Assembly: GCA_965153355.1 (NCBI GenBank)
Contig: OZ231127.1
Coordinates: 65,224,001 to 65,288,000 of the forward strand
DNA length: 64,000 nucleotides
From: Flaccisagitta enflata
Lineage: Eukaryota > Chaetognatha > Sagittoidea > Aphragmophora
Direction of reading: 5' to 3'
Under the pieces are notes generated by a model, which was given only the letters and a program-made list of their open reading frames with translations, was not told the origin of the DNA and made no database searches. Each line of letters begins with the position of its first letter. The first letter of the stretch is position 1. A program made the translations under genes and the position numbers. Shown here one piece after another: positions 46,906 through 60,565 of the stretch.

Positions 46906-47814
46906 AAAGTTCTGAAGAAAATCGTTCAAAATTTGGTTCCCCAAGAATTCCACGCTCTGCCGGGATGACCAGTATTAGAGTCTCAAGACTCTCGATCGTC
47001 CTCCTAAACACCACGACTACGAGGAAGCAATAGACTTTTGCGAACAGCGTATTTAACTTTAAACTTTTGAGAATAGATTCATCGAGCACTTGGGACTAGG
47101 CTAATGAGAGATTCATAGCAACGCCTGTAAAATTTTTCCTCAAAGTTATAAACGGCATAATAGGATCATGGCTTAAGTAACAAGTATCAGTAATAAAAAG
47201 GCAAAGTTTCGTTCAAGGTTTTGATTTAGGCGATTCGTAACATTGCATGCTTTGACAAACAGCAATATGCAAATGTAAACTTTTCATTTTCCCAACGGAT
47301 TGAAATAAAAGTTAAAGCCCTTTTAACCAACATTTTTTTTCACCAAAGTTTAACCTCGGGCCCATCACGAGGCGATTCGTAAAAATGTGTCATTATTTTT
47401 CATTTGAAATTTCAAGGGAGAGAGAAAAAAGAGAAAAAGGAGAGAGAGAGAGAGAGAGAGAAACTTAAAGAGGACAGTTACAAACAATTGTCCGCAGCTC
47501 AAATGCAAAGCATTCATAAAACCATTGCTAGTACCATCGGGAAAAATGTTGAAATTAGTCGGACTTTTTGACATATTCCAGAAAAACATGGTTTTCATTT
47601 CCTTATGCGGAAGTAATGGCTCTCAATCAACCATCTATACTCTCGGACAAAATTGATCGGGTAAGTAAATTTGACATTTCTCTTTCATATGGCGCCAAGC
47701 AGAATACTCTACGACAAATAAATTCAAATCATGATTTTTTGAAAGATTTTTTTTACAAAAAAATTAAATTGAATCTTTTTAAATTCCTTTTGATTTTATG
47801 TAGGATCATTTAAG

Positions 47815-48135
47815 TAGTGTATTAATATTTGTTTGAGCATGCAAATACTAGAAAACATGTTTAAGAGCATAGCTGCTCACAGCATTCTAGCTTATTTAGC
47901 TCATTTATCTCAATTTTTTTCTGATGCAATAAATGAATAAACATTTTGATACATGTCTGATCATACAAATACAAGAAAACATGTCAGTGAGCATAGTTGG
48001 TCATCTTTGTGAGTGATTTTGAGTATTTTTGCTCAATTAGCTCATTTGGCTCTGTCCCTTTTTTCACTGATTTTCAGTGCAATCAATACATCTAATTGAT
48101 TTTGATTTAATCTGACAAATAACAAAAATTGCAGT
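47815..48135 (+). repeat. Repeat family I, copy 2
   Basis: Two ~155-bp sub-repeats, each with CAAATACAAGAAAACATGT and TTAGCTCATTT, then ATTTTCAGTGCAATCAATAC. It is inverted relative to 42600-42960. Confidence 0.6.
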
Positions 48136-48142
48136 GACTGAA

Positions 48143-48448
48143 AAACAAGGCCAAGTAGGCCAACGATGCGTCCTCTTTGAATGAATGTTTTTTATGAATG
48201 AACGCTTTTTATGAATGAATGTTTTTAATGAATGAATGTTTTTTATGAATGAATGTTTTTTATGAAGGAATATCATTTATGAATGAAAAAATGATGTAAT
48301 GTATGCTACTTTTACTGGGTTAGAAACTCTTTCCTGTTGTATAAATGCATGATTTTGATGTTTTTCATGAATGCGTTACCAACCAACCAACAGACCAACC
48401 GACCGACGGACAAAGCCTATTATAGAGATGCGAGGACGCATCTAAAAA
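48143..48448 (+). mobile_element. Helentron-like element, family C1
   Basis: 5' hairpin GGCC-AAGTA-GGCC, M GATGCGTCCTC at 48165-48175, a (GAATGTTTTTTAT)n-like core, an ACCAACCGACCGACGGAC tract, and 3' hairpin GATGCGAGGACGCATC whose arm 48432-48442 is the exact 11-bp reverse complement of M. Confidence 0.75.
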
Positions 48449-48539
48449 CTAGCTGGATATTGGCCAATACTTACGACATTTTTCCTCGCGGCGATAGTCG
48501 CCATTACTAGTATTAATAACTTCAGACCACAAAGGGCCA

Positions 48540-48672
48540 AGACCACAAAAAATATTAAGAAAATCAAAAGCCTGTCGATTATGGAAAAAACCTAAAAATT
48601 ACAGATGAACCGACGTGACGGGCGGATGGACCTTACTAATACCTGGTAGACTCGCGTGCATGCGACTCAAAA
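48540..48672 (+). mobile_element. Helentron-like 3' fragment
   Basis: ACCGACGTGACGGGCGGATG tract, then hairpin ACTCGCGTGCATGCGACT and CAAAAAG; a stray AGTTGCTTGCAGGTGG module follows. Confidence 0.5.
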
Positions 48673-49365
48673 AGTTGCTTGCAGGTGGATAGGTGGTAAT
48701 AATGAAATAAACTGAGCAATGGGCAGCAGCTGTGATTAAAGAAACACGCCCGTTAATGACTTAATGCCATAAAGCTAAGTTAGATGGACAGACGGACGAA
48801 TTAAGGCACCCTCGGATATAGCGGGTTGGACAGTGGCTTGAACACGACAAATAAAGGACCTCCATACGTGTGCTGAGAGGAAGTGGCGTCGGGCGAGCGG
48901 AGGAAGTCCTTGAAGTCACGGTGGATGCAACACAAACGGTGCCGGAGGAAGTAGGAAATGCCGGCCTCAAGCCGCGCTGCCTTTCATCCCTCACACTCAC
49001 TCACTCTCTCTCTCTCAATTTCCCTCACCTCACTCACCGTCTTCTCATTCCATTACATTGCTATGCAGTTTTTGGTACTTTTCCTCCATTCATATAAGAT
49101 AAAATCTCTCTCCTTTCTCATGTGCCGGCCACCTCCATAGGTAGGCAGAAGGTATTTGAAACCCCGTCGCGATTGCATTCATGTTTTTTTTGCTCGGTTG
49201 TTTTTTTCACGGCCTGACTAATGGGCTACGCCACAGGAGGTCGCGAGTTTCCCTCAATATCGAACGTTGATCGATCAAATGACCTCCTATCACCGATTCC
49301 ATTTCGCGAGGGCCTTTTTTGTTGCTGAACTTGGAATGTAATGTTATGTAATGCGTGATCAAAAG

Positions 49366-49743
49366 GAGGAGGGAAAGAAATTTAGACAGTCAGAAAGAGG
49401 AAAAAAGTTAAGAAATGCATTAATAAAAGAGGAGGGAAAGAAATTTAGACAGTCAGAAAGAGGAAAAAAGTTAAGAAATGCATTAATAAAAGAGGAGGGA
49501 AAGAAATTTAGACAGTCAGAAAGAGGAAAAAAGTTAAGAAATGCATTAATAAAAGAGGAGGGAAAGAAATTTAGACAGTCAGAAAGAGGAAAAAAGTTAA
49601 GAAATGCATTAATAAAAGAGGAGGGAAAGAAATTTAGACAGTCAGAAAGAGGAAAAAAGTTAAGAAATGCATTAATAAAAGAGGAGGGAAAGAAATTTAG
49701 ACAGTCAGAAAGAGGAAAAAAGTTAAGAAATGCATTAATAAAG
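49366..49743 (+). repeat. Perfect 63-bp minisatellite, six units, in frame
   Basis: Six apparently identical 63-bp units. The frame 49351-49863 crosses them and repeats EEGKKFRQSERGKKLRNALI plus K six times, but it has no recognisable domain, no conserved flank and ends in (CA)n; I treat it as non-coding. The flanking 48,680-49,360 stretch holds no gene. Confidence 0.9.
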
Positions 49744-50564
49744 AAAGAAAGGGAGAAGGTAGGAAGAAAGAAAGAGAGAAAGAAACAACGAAGTAAAGAA
49801 AAAAAGACAGAAAAAAGAAAGTGCAAAGAAAGACACACACACACACACACAAAAGAGCCATAATTAGATACAACGCACCATGCATCATTCTTTTAGTTTG
49901 GTAGAGATAAGTTTGGGTCTCATGGGTCAAATCTCATGTTGGAGAACACCTACGAGGGTCATTTGACCTCATTTCGGTGTCACGCGGCGGGGGCAAGAAC
50001 AGTGTGACGCACTTTTTCACTATTTTTTCATGATAGAGATCTTCTTGATCATGTGACCACGAGGAGAGTTTTTGTTATCTGATATGGTGGAATTCCTGCT
50101 ATGATGTGAATGGAAAGGTAAAAGCGTTTAGAACCGTGTGTAACTGTGTATTCAGGGCCGGGTGCGAGGCTGCCTCAGTTGCGTGTGGTTGAATAGTGAA
50201 GTAATGGACGCGTCTTTCCCTAAAGCCTGACCGACAGAAAGACAGAACGACCGACCGACTGACAAACCGACACGATCGGTTAAGGATGTGGTCAAGGATG
50301 TTGCCGACTTTTTTTGTGCTATAACAATTGATTTTTTTTTGGAACACCGATTCAATTGCCATCCGTGCAAGCTCCCAACACTCTCAGTCTCTCACCCAAC
50401 CCTCACAAAATCAACTATTTCTAATCTAGAGTGCTCAATTTAATTAGAGTGCCTTATTTTACATGGCGAAATTCGACGACAGCGCGTTTTAGGCCTATTC
50501 TCATTTAACCCCGGTCTACATCACTGCGGAAAAATAAAGAACACACGAAAACTAGGAATTTTAC
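49744..50564. other. Non-coding stretch up to the gap
   Basis: GAAA-rich and (CA)n sequence to 49852, then unique sequence. 50157-50300 contains a decayed Helentron-like relic (TTGCGTGTGG and a GACCGACCGACTGAC tract). No gene recognised. Confidence 0.4.
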
Positions 50565-50574
50565 NNNNNNNNNN
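50565..50574. other. Assembly gap of ten Ns
   Basis: The run of N coincides exactly with the start of the right arm of the inverted duplication, so the join was made by scaffolding and not read through. Confidence 0.99.
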
Positions 50575-50579
50575 AAATT

Positions 50580-51540
50580 TCCCCCATCCCTTTTTCTCTT
50601 TTCATCGTACTTTGCCAGATAATTTTTTTGATAAGTAACCAACGATGATACTATCTTCCCTCCTTTGTCTTTTGCAATGCACTAAACCCTATGGAGGGTG
50701 CTAGGCTCTCCCTTGCATAGCTTCTTGCTTTTCCCTTCATTTCTTCTCTTATTTCACTTTTTTATTTTCAGGCATCTAACTTTTCTACCTCCGTTACAAT
50801 GCGTGGGGTTTTTTTGTCCATGCATGGGATCTTCCTTGCAAAGCTTCTAGACCTTTCCCTCATCTTCCTTGTTATTCTCCTCCTATTTTGACAGTTACTT
50901 CCTCTATCAATAACCTCCATTTTCGGCATCTGCCCCTCCTCCTTCCGTTCCAAGGCGATGGTCTTTCAGGGGGGGAGTTGCCTCTTTGCAGCGTAGCATC
51001 AACCCTTTCCCGCATCTGTCATTCTCATCTCATATTTCGACAGTTACTGCCTCAATCAATAACCCCAGTTTTCGGCGTTTGCCCCTCCCGCTTCCGTTGC
51101 AAGGCGATGAATGAGAATTGCTTTGGTGGACGGCTCTCTGCAGCGTAGCGTTGCTGAATTTTCCCCCATCTCTCTTCTCTCTTCTCCTCCTATTTCGACA
51201 GTTACTTCCTCTATCAATAACCTCCATTTTCGGCGTTTGCCCCTCCCTCTTCCGCTGCATCGCGATGGGGTTTTCGAGGGTTGCCTCTTTGTAGCTTAGC
51301 TTCCAACTTTTTCCCCCATCTCTCTTCTCTCTTCTCCTCCTATTTCGACAGTTACTTCCTCTATCAATAACCTCCATTTTCGGCGTTTGCCCCTCCCTCT
51401 TCCGCTGAATTGCGATGGGGTTTTCGGGGGTCGCCACTTCGTAGCGTAGCTTCCAACTTTTTCCCCCATCTCTCTTTCCTTTCTCCTCCTATCTTGACAG
51501 TTACTTCCTCCATCTATAACCCCCGAAGTTGGCGTTTGCT
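50580..51540 (-). repeat. ~150-bp diverged tandem repeat, right-arm copy
   Basis: Counterpart of 27286-28085. It has one unit more: CCTCCATTTTCGGCGTTTGC with its flanks occurs at 51220 and again, almost identically, at 51375. Confidence 0.75.
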
Positions 51541-51599
51541 CCTCCTCTTCCGTTGCATTGCTCGCATTCTTTCCCTCTGTCTCTGTCTCTGTCGCTCTC

Positions 51600-52290
<691 letters not shown>

Positions 52291-52556
52291 ATGTCTCCAA
52301 GGGTACATAGATGGCATCTCCCACAGTATTTCGTCAACATTGTCGATCTTTTCTAAGAGAGCTTCCAAGATAAGAAACGAGGAGGTGGAGGGGAGAAAAA
52401 GGCCGACTGTCATCGATGCACTGACTTACGACACACTACATCAACACAACGCTGACAAACGCTGACACGTTCAACCGCCTTCCTCAGAGGTCGGGACTGC
52501 CTCTCAAAGGTCATAACTGTCCTCGCTCTACCTCGCTCCTGCTACCGAGGAGTGAA

Positions 52557-52709
<153 letters not shown>

Positions 52710-52762
52710 CCATAATGTTTAAACTGTTGATAGATTTGATGAAGACGAAATTCGTGATGAAA

Positions 52763-53022
52763 CAAGGTCATCAGACCTAAGTCGCGTGCATCGGCACTTT
52801 CAAAAAGTCAGGCAGACAAACAGACACATTTTTTTTCAAAAAGACATTTGAAATGGCCATTTACTCCACAAAGTTTCTTTTCTACCATCTAGAGACATAT
52901 AAACGCTTTAAAATGCCTTTAAAACAGTTTTGTTACGGACCGACGGACTGACCGACCAACGGACTGACCGACGGACTGACTGACCGAAAAGTGGCTTATA
53001 GAGTCGCGTAGCACGCGACTTA
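52763..53022 (+). mobile_element. Helentron-like element, family A variant (right copy)
   Basis: AACAAGGTCATCAGACCT, M AGTCGCGTGC, a GACCGACGGACTGACC tract, 3' hairpin AGTCGCGTAGCACGCGACT then TAAAAA. Its partner is 25863-26115, so insertion predates the duplication or the split of the haplotypes. Confidence 0.75.
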
Positions 53023-53169
53023 AAAATTAGTATTATTATATCAATGGATATAAAAATCATTTTAGTACCAATACTACTAGCGCCAACGTACGTCAATGTC
53101 TATCTGTTTGTCCGTCAAGTTGTCGTTGGTCGCGCTTACCTCGCGGCGCGTATTGAGCCGGGCCTTATT

Positions 53170-53235
53170 GATGATGATGATGATAATGATGATGATGATG
53201 ATCGATGATGAGGATGACAATGATGATGACGATGT

Positions 53236-53307
<72 letters not shown>

Positions 53308-53316
53308 GGATGATGA
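53170..53316 (+). repeat. Expanded (GAT)n array
   Basis: About 147 bp of GAT units with GAC/AAT interruptions. The left arm has only four units here (around 25713), so this is a large length difference between the copies. Confidence 0.95.
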
Positions 53317-53543
53317 TATTGAGGTTTGGATTGGCAAATCACAGTCAAGAGTAATCCAGAAGAGCAGTCGCAAATATTCAATATGGCTAAATATCCGAAA
53401 CGGCTTTTTTCACAGCAAATATACTGATAGTGACTGTTTTGACTACCATGCTATTATTCCGAGGCTGACTAAATTCGCGATTGGTTTGTGTGTACTGTCA
53501 ATTCAGAATTGTGCTTCGAAACTCAAAATTCAGGATTGAGATG

Positions 53544-53548
<5 letters not shown>

Positions 53549-53638
<90 letters not shown>
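53549..53638 (+). repeat. (GA)n microsatellite
   Basis: About 45 units; the left counterpart is 25433-25489. A further CT run lies at 54017-54058, matching 25012-25045. Confidence 0.95.
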
Positions 53639-53641
<3 letters not shown>

Positions 53642-54014
53642 TAAAACCTTCACGTGCACAAAAGAAATGGGAGGCTCAATGATTAGCCGGGAGGTAGGTA
53701 AGTGCCGCAAAGGGGCGGCCCGCTCCTCAGGCTGCCTTTCATCTCATATTTCTTTTATGACCGTTTCCTTTCGATTTGTCTTTGTTTGTGTGATTTCTTC
53801 CCTCTTTGAGTCGTTCATTATTTTTTTCTTTCCATTGTCTTTTGTTTTATTCTCCAAGTGGTAGCAGATTGACCGGTGGCGCGACAGGCGGACACTGCGG
53901 GAGACTCACGCCCTAACGACCGCCTGGCGTCAACTAACCTCACAACGAAAAACGAGTAAAAAACAAAAGATGGAAGAAGAAGAAAAAAAATGCTTTTTAC
54001 TCATTGGCAACCAA

Positions 54015-54060
<46 letters not shown>

Positions 54061-54364
54061 CCCTCACTCGTGTCTAATCTCGTATTCCGTTTTCCAATTT
54101 CCATGAATTTTGGTTTCCGATTTATATTCTTTAAACTTTCCCGCCCCAAGTGTCGCATTCCCTTCTTTCTCCCACCTTCCTCGACAATTTCTTGACCATA
54201 GCAATTACTATGATTTTTCCTTCGCTGATCTTTTTCTTTCTGCGTGCTTCGCAACAGACAGACGCTGGCGACGTCTCGTGCAAAGGAGACGTACTAAATT
54301 AGTAATTCTCCGTTGTTTTTTATTTCGTTTCTTTGATGACAGTTTCCCAGGAGAAAAAGATTTC

Positions 54365-54600
<236 letters not shown>

Positions 54601-54982
54601 TAGACAGACAAAACAGAAAAAGAAATTGGTCCTTCTTGCAACGGTGCCGCTTCTTTATCATCGATGCACCCGAACCGACCGACGTAATTCTTCGCTTCGA
54701 AATCCAGTCGCTTTACGGGTGGGTCGTGGTGGGTCGTAGTAGGTTGTGGTGGGTCATGGTTGGTTGTGGTGGGTCGTTGTAGCTTACGATGGTTCGGTAA
54801 TCGAGTATAAACTGATTGGAGTTGGTGGCAGTAATAATTAGACTCATAACAGGTTCAGAATTCGGATGAAGGTAAGTATGATTGGTTAGTGATTATAGAG
54901 CCGGTTCTTTGAAGAAAAAGAATTCAATAAAATCTAAGTTTTCTTTCTCTTCTGCTTTTCTCTCCGTGTCTGTCTGTCTCTG

Positions 54983-55090
<108 letters not shown>

Positions 55091-55234
55091 TTATGATCAT
55101 GATATGGTAAGAGTTACACAATAATCAAGATACTACTCAATGAGTACTCAAGAATTCCCAGTGCGCACAATCTTTTTTTTTCTTCTATGACGTAACACTG
55201 CAACACTCACCTCTGCATACCAGTATGTGAAATT

Positions 55235-55718
55235 ATGTTTTTGCTCTTTGTTTTGCCAACAACGATCCTCCTGCTCGGTCGTTCCAATGCTGACCATTCC
55301 GGCGGCATCTCTCCGTGCGTCAATTACTGCGTCGCGCTGTGTACTGCAAAGGCCATCAGAGCTTCTTCCGAATTTAGCGCCAACTACAAGGCGAAGTACG
55401 CCTTTTCTGACACCGACCACTCGTGGAGTAGCGCGTATTTCTACAAACGCGCTGCAGAGAGACCTTGGCTAGAAATGACCGTCAAGGGCGAAGCGCGGGT
55501 CGTCACGAAATTAGCCTTTTACGGTTCCAAGACGCATCCTGCAAATGCGCCAACAAATGTCGTTCTGCTCGGTAGAAAGGAATCCTCGACAAATTGGACG
55601 ACAATATACTCTCTATCAGTCTCTGCCAAGTTATATAAGCAGCATAGAGAGATAAAGGGAACCAATCGCGACGTTCTGGTTGCTTTCAGTACCTTCCGCA
55701 TTGTCATTTTGGACACAG
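55235..55718 (+). CDS. First coding exon of a secreted F5/8 type C (discoidin-like) protein
   Basis: ATG at 55235 opens a 161-codon frame beginning MFLLFVLPTTILLLGRSNA, a good signal peptide, followed by a Cys-containing linker and a galactose-binding-like fold: IRASSEFSANYKAKYAFSD, HSWSSAYF, WLEMTVKG, VVTKLAFYG, NWTTIYSLS, FRIVILDTG. This pattern fits F5/8C domains, which bind carbohydrate or lipid outside the cell; no catalytic function is implied. The exon ends in a CAG|GTAAGG donor at 55718/55719, phase 1, the usual phase for extracellular modules. No further exon was found in the remaining 8 kb. The left arm keeps only the last ~30 bases of this exon. The domain assignment rests on pattern alone. 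Confidence 0.6.
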
Positions 55719-55727
55719 GTAAGGGCT

Positions 55728-56100
<373 letters not shown>

Positions 56101-56112
56101 AAGCACAAAAGA

Positions 56113-56350
56113 ACAAGTGACGCGGGGTCACAATATTGTTGCGGACGGGTGGGCAGGGGCATCCAACCCCCATCCACACCCATGCTCATCCTCAACTGTC
56201 AAACATACTCAAAAAAGTATCAAAGACGCTTGTTTTCCCACTTTTCAACTCGATGACCACGGACCGACGGACCAACGGACCAACGGACCAACGGACCAAC
56301 GGACCAACGGACGGACAAAGCCTCTTATAGAGTTGCGTGTCCGCAACTAA
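56113..56350 (+). mobile_element. Helentron-like element, family B, with an empty site in the other arm
   Basis: 5' hairpin GTGAC-GCGG-GGTCAC, M GTTGCGGAC at 56138-56146, a GACCAACG tract, 3' hairpin GTTGCG-TGTC-CGCAAC with arm 56339-56347 the reverse complement of M, then AAAAA. The left arm reads CACAAAAGAAAAAGAGAG uninterrupted here (complement of 12853-12870). The insertion is therefore into an A-run with a target duplication of 0-2 bp. Confidence 0.85.
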
Positions 56351-56439
56351 AAAGAGAGAATGAGAATGTGGCTGAATGATAGTGAGCCAAAGCTTGTGAT
56401 GTATGTCACTTGTTTGTACTACCCTGATGAATAATTTCT

Positions 56440-56668
56440 TTTTAGTTGCGGACACGCAACTCTATAAGAGGCTTTGTCCGTCCGTCGGTCCGTCGGTCCT
56501 TCGGTCCGTCCCTCCATCATGGTGATCGAGTTGAGAAGTGAGAAAACGAGCGTTTTCAATACTTTTTGTATGTTTCAGTGTTGGGGGTGGGTTGAGGTGT
56601 AGATGGGGGTTGGTTGAGGTGTAGATGGGGGTTGAATGCCCCTGCCCACCTGTCCGCAACGATATTGT
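56440..56668 (-). mobile_element. Helentron-like element, family B (right copy)
   Basis: Minus strand: ACAAGTGACGCAGGGTCACA, GTTGCGGACAGGTGGGCAGG, a duplicated TGTAGATGGGGGTTG block on the plus strand, and GTTGCGTGTCCGCAACT. Partner of 12549-12777, with the 5' end intact. Confidence 0.75.
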
Positions 56669-56689
56669 GACCCTGCGTCACTTGTCTCA

Positions 56690-58827
56690 TTCATATGCAC
56701 AGACTGAGAGATATCACTGCTATGAATACGCCCACGAGTTTCAACTGGCACTGTCTATGAGCGTCTATCTGACTGACGACTTGTGGTGAAAGAAAGTTGG
56801 CCGATTGGAAAATAGGAAGGCGATCGTCTCGTTTATTCCATAAAAATTTCAACAACTGAAGAGAGGGGGAAAAATGAAAGGGAAAGTGGGCGTTAATGGT
56901 GATCAGCAAACGCAAAAGATAACATGAAATCGAGACAGGACACAATAAAGGACAGAAACAGCACATGACAACATGTTCATCTTCTTCAGAGCCCATGCCA
57001 CCTGATAATACCTGCCCCTGCCCCGGCCTATCCCATTAGATTCATCCATATCATCCCCATAGTAAGCTGATCGGGCAAGCGATAAAAACCATACTAAAAA
57101 CCGGCGATAAAAATGCAAAATGCAAAAGACAAAAATAACAGACCGGAAGACAAGATAAAACAACGTTAATAAAAGCAAAGACGCGTCTATAAAACTTACT
57201 TTTTAGGCCTTTTGTTGGTTTCAACCCACAGTCTGTCGAAGTCAAACTAACGTTAATTGTCCGTTCATAAGTTTATCTGCAATAAAAAGATGAGAGATTA
57301 TTGAAATTAGTGAATTCCAAGGGCACATTCAATCAATCACGAAAAATCAATCAATCACTTTAGGAAGCAATGCCCAAATAAATAAAATCAATCAATCCAA
57401 AATTGGATGATACGAAAGACGAGTTACGTACGTTTGCCTACGTAATAAAAACAAATGGCACAAAATACAAGTGCAACCATATAGTTACCCATCTAGCGTT
57501 CATTATGAAAAATGGCGAGAAACAAAGACACGCTGGCATTGAATAATAGAGAAAGAAGAAAAACCAAAAGCACGCAAAAGAAACAAAAGCACACATACTT
57601 AATAAACGGACGGACATACATTTCTAACATTCTGCCCCATTTTTGGAATTTCACGAATTTCAAAAATCCGACATCTAGTTTCCAGTCGGGGAAACCCTAC
57701 TAAAAAACCGATACTACCTTCCTTAAAAAAAAATTTACATAGACACAGCCCCCGCCCCTCCCCCCCCGTCCACCGCCTCTTACATCCCCACCCTAACTAT
57801 CAACAGATCGACGACTGCACGAATGATGATTCCCGTCCGGAAAGGATCCACCACCAGCAAATTTTCAACGATCACGATGACGCGGATGGAAACGAGGCGG
57901 CGACGAGGAGGTTGAGGCACCCGTTCTGTAAAAGTTAAGGGGAAAGGGGGGGGGAAAGGGGAACGGGCCTTGGAGCACTCCAAGCCTGGGATTTGACTTG
58001 AGAGTGGAAAATAATGAGTAGGGGCATACTACTAAAAACATGTCATACGAAAGTATTCGTAATAATGACTAAAAAGACCATGTCTAAAACAAACACAACA
58101 AGACTGTACATGTTCCAAAGAACCAAACAAAACAAGACAAAATAAATAAGTTACTAACTATATGTAAAAACGAATCTGTAAGGTAAAAAAAAATTAGCAA
58201 GCATCATGGAACGACCACATCACCTGCGCCTTCTCCATTACAGAGACGAGCGGGTCACTCCGGAAGCTCCAACACCTCGTCAATCCGTGGGCGAAAGGCG
58301 ATGAATGATGTCGTCAACGGCGACCGCATCGAAAGGCGCAGGTGGTGCAGCCGTCTGAGAATGTATCCTCCCCGAAGGGAAGAAAAAGAAAGAGAAAGAA
58401 TGGGGGCAGATTGATTAGTAAAGTTCTTATCGTACACAGATTCAAATTTAATAAAAACTCAACCTCAACCCTTCCCAAATATGATGATGCACGCGGGCGT
58501 TTCGCCAGGCCCGGGCGGGCGTCATTCCCACGCCCCGGTCGCGCCCCGACTTGGCGGCCTGTCCGCCGATGGATGATGAGGATGTAATGGTGGAGTACGA
58601 TCCTCAGCGAATGGCGCTTCTCCACGCCATAGCAAATTAGTAATTAAATTGAACGGCAACTGGGCGTAGCGGCAATCAGTGTTTAACTGGCGGTCTGATT
58701 TTCCAAGGCCTGGTTCGATTTTTCTTATTTCCAGGCTTAGGAGCGTCTTTTTGCGACAGGATCTGCTGACCGACTTTTTCTGCAGGAGAAGACGCTGGAG
58801 GTGGAGATGCTGCATCGCAATTCGGCG
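56690..58827. other. Mostly non-coding; nothing recognised
   Basis: Short minus-strand frames (for example near 57030-57060 with MDESNGIGRGRGRYYQ) show no domain and could be exons or chance. Poly-A and poly-C/G runs occur at 57725-57770 and 57940-57960. Confidence 0.35.
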
Positions 58828-60565
58828 TCAGTCGAAATTTAGGACGCACGGCGGACGCTGCTGTTGTGAAGTCGGAGCCATAGCCGCCTTTGCGCGTTCC
58901 ACGGCTTCCTCTTTCTTCTTAGCCTTCATTGCACAGGCCTGCTTCTCCTTTTCAAGCTGCTTCTCCAGTTCCACGCCTAGCTTATTGCCTTTGACCACCT
59001 CATTGTCCGCAGCCATTGCTGCTTGTCGAGCATCGTCTCTCTCCTTTTGGATGTTGCGGCGAATCCTCTCGTCTAAGACTTGACGAGCATTCAACTCGTT
59101 GACGCGGTTGAGCGAAGAAGTCTTTTGGAAGCCTTGATGCTAAATTCTTCACCACTGACTAGAGCGTTTGAGGTCAGTGAAGAGGCTTCTCGTAGCAAAG
59201 ACTCGGCGATGTGGTGTCCATGCGCAGGGTCAAAGGCTGGATCCGACGGGGGAGGCGGGTTTTGCACTTGCTGCAGACCTTGGGCAGACTCAGTTTGCTG
59301 ACGAGGCGCTACACCAGCTTTAACAGATGCTGAAGCACCTCCAACTAGTTAGCTTCCTACCGCTGCTGTGGCTCTGGAAGTGAAAGGGAAGACGCTCCGT
59401 CTGCTGACCAGAGACTTGAGGTTTAACAGCGGACGCTGAAGCACCGCAAGTAGAACCTCCCTTGGTTGCTGCTTTATGCTTTTTTCCAGCTCTCTTGGTC
59501 TTCTTCCCTTTTGCTGCCGCTGCCCCAGGCGCCTGATTCAGCTTCTGGGTTGCTGCCAACGTTGCCGTCGACGAACCACTTGAAGCTTCTCCTTGGCCTT
59601 TGGGCGTTGCTGCTGCAGGGGGCGCGCCTGGAAGCGCTTGAAGAGGGCCTTTGCTTTTGGAATCTGGCCCTTTTTGTTGACTCGGCACATTGCGCGTTTG
59701 TGGAGTCTTTCCCCGACGTGATCTCTTCGATTGTTGTGAGGGTGGCGTCACGAGGACCCTGTTGCTGCTGATTTGGGGGATGAACCAATCCAGGGCGCGG
59801 TTGACGACTTCCTGATGCTGTAGAGTGAATTGCCGCTGATGTAGCTGCGGCTGCGTCGAGAAATACCGCTGGTGGAGTTGCGGAAGCGTCGGCGGAAGTT
59901 GCTGCAGATGAAGTTACAGTTGCATCAGGAAGCTTCGAAGCCGCATTCTTCCTCTTCGTCGCCTGGACCATGCGACGAACCTCCTTATCATGCTCCCTCC
60001 TTTTTTTGTTGCTTTGGATTTTGCGCTCCAGAGTCTCAGAGCCAAGCTCTGTTTGATTAGTCGATGAGCGCATGAGAGTTTATTTGTTGCAATACTGAAA
60101 GTTTTTCAAACTCTTTGAAGAGGAGAGATCTCCGACGTTCGGACTGATGATACGATACCACCAACGCGCCTGCATCCGTTGGTGCTTCTCATCCGGCGTC
60201 GCAGTGTCCACTTCCGGGTCAATGTCTTTCTCCACCGCCTCCCCATTCACCAACACCTCCTCCTCTGTTTCCATCCCCTCCTCCTCCGCTCTTGCTCCAT
60301 CATTGACCAGTCTCTCTCTCTCTTCGCCCCCGCTGCATGACTTGCTGCAGGCTTGATGACGAGGCGCTGGGGCGACCGAAATCAAAGCCAAGGTGGCGGC
60401 GATGGGAGGCAAATCCGATGATGATACGCCGCGCGAAGTGATGGATAAACCCGTCGGCGGCCGATTGATGAGATCCGCCTCGAACCTCCATCTTTGATGA
60501 CCACCAATGGAGGAAGCCGCGGGATCAACGGCGTTGGATGGCTGTTGGCGTTTTTCACGCATCAT
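58828..60565 (-). pseudogene. Ala/Gln/Lys/Ser-rich gag-like frames, broken
   Basis: A chain of minus-strand frames (60565-60080, 60073-59474, 59751-59320, 59094-58828) hands over between reading frames. Composition is Ala-, Gln-, Ser- and Lys-rich and the last piece is a charged coiled-coil (ERIRRNIQKERDDARQAAMA). No zinc knuckle is seen. It lies downstream of BEL/Pao pol on the same strand, so it could be gag of a second element sharing an LTR, or an unrelated decayed gene. Confidence 0.35.

Noticed and set aside
49363-49743. CRISPR-like array
   Set aside because: Units abut directly with no variable spacers, and the DNA is animal.
53667-53703. Short first coding exon reading MGGSMISRE before a GTAGGTAAGT donor (mirror at about 25375-25410)
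   Set aside because: It is too short to identify, upstream is (GA)n, and no second exon could be matched.
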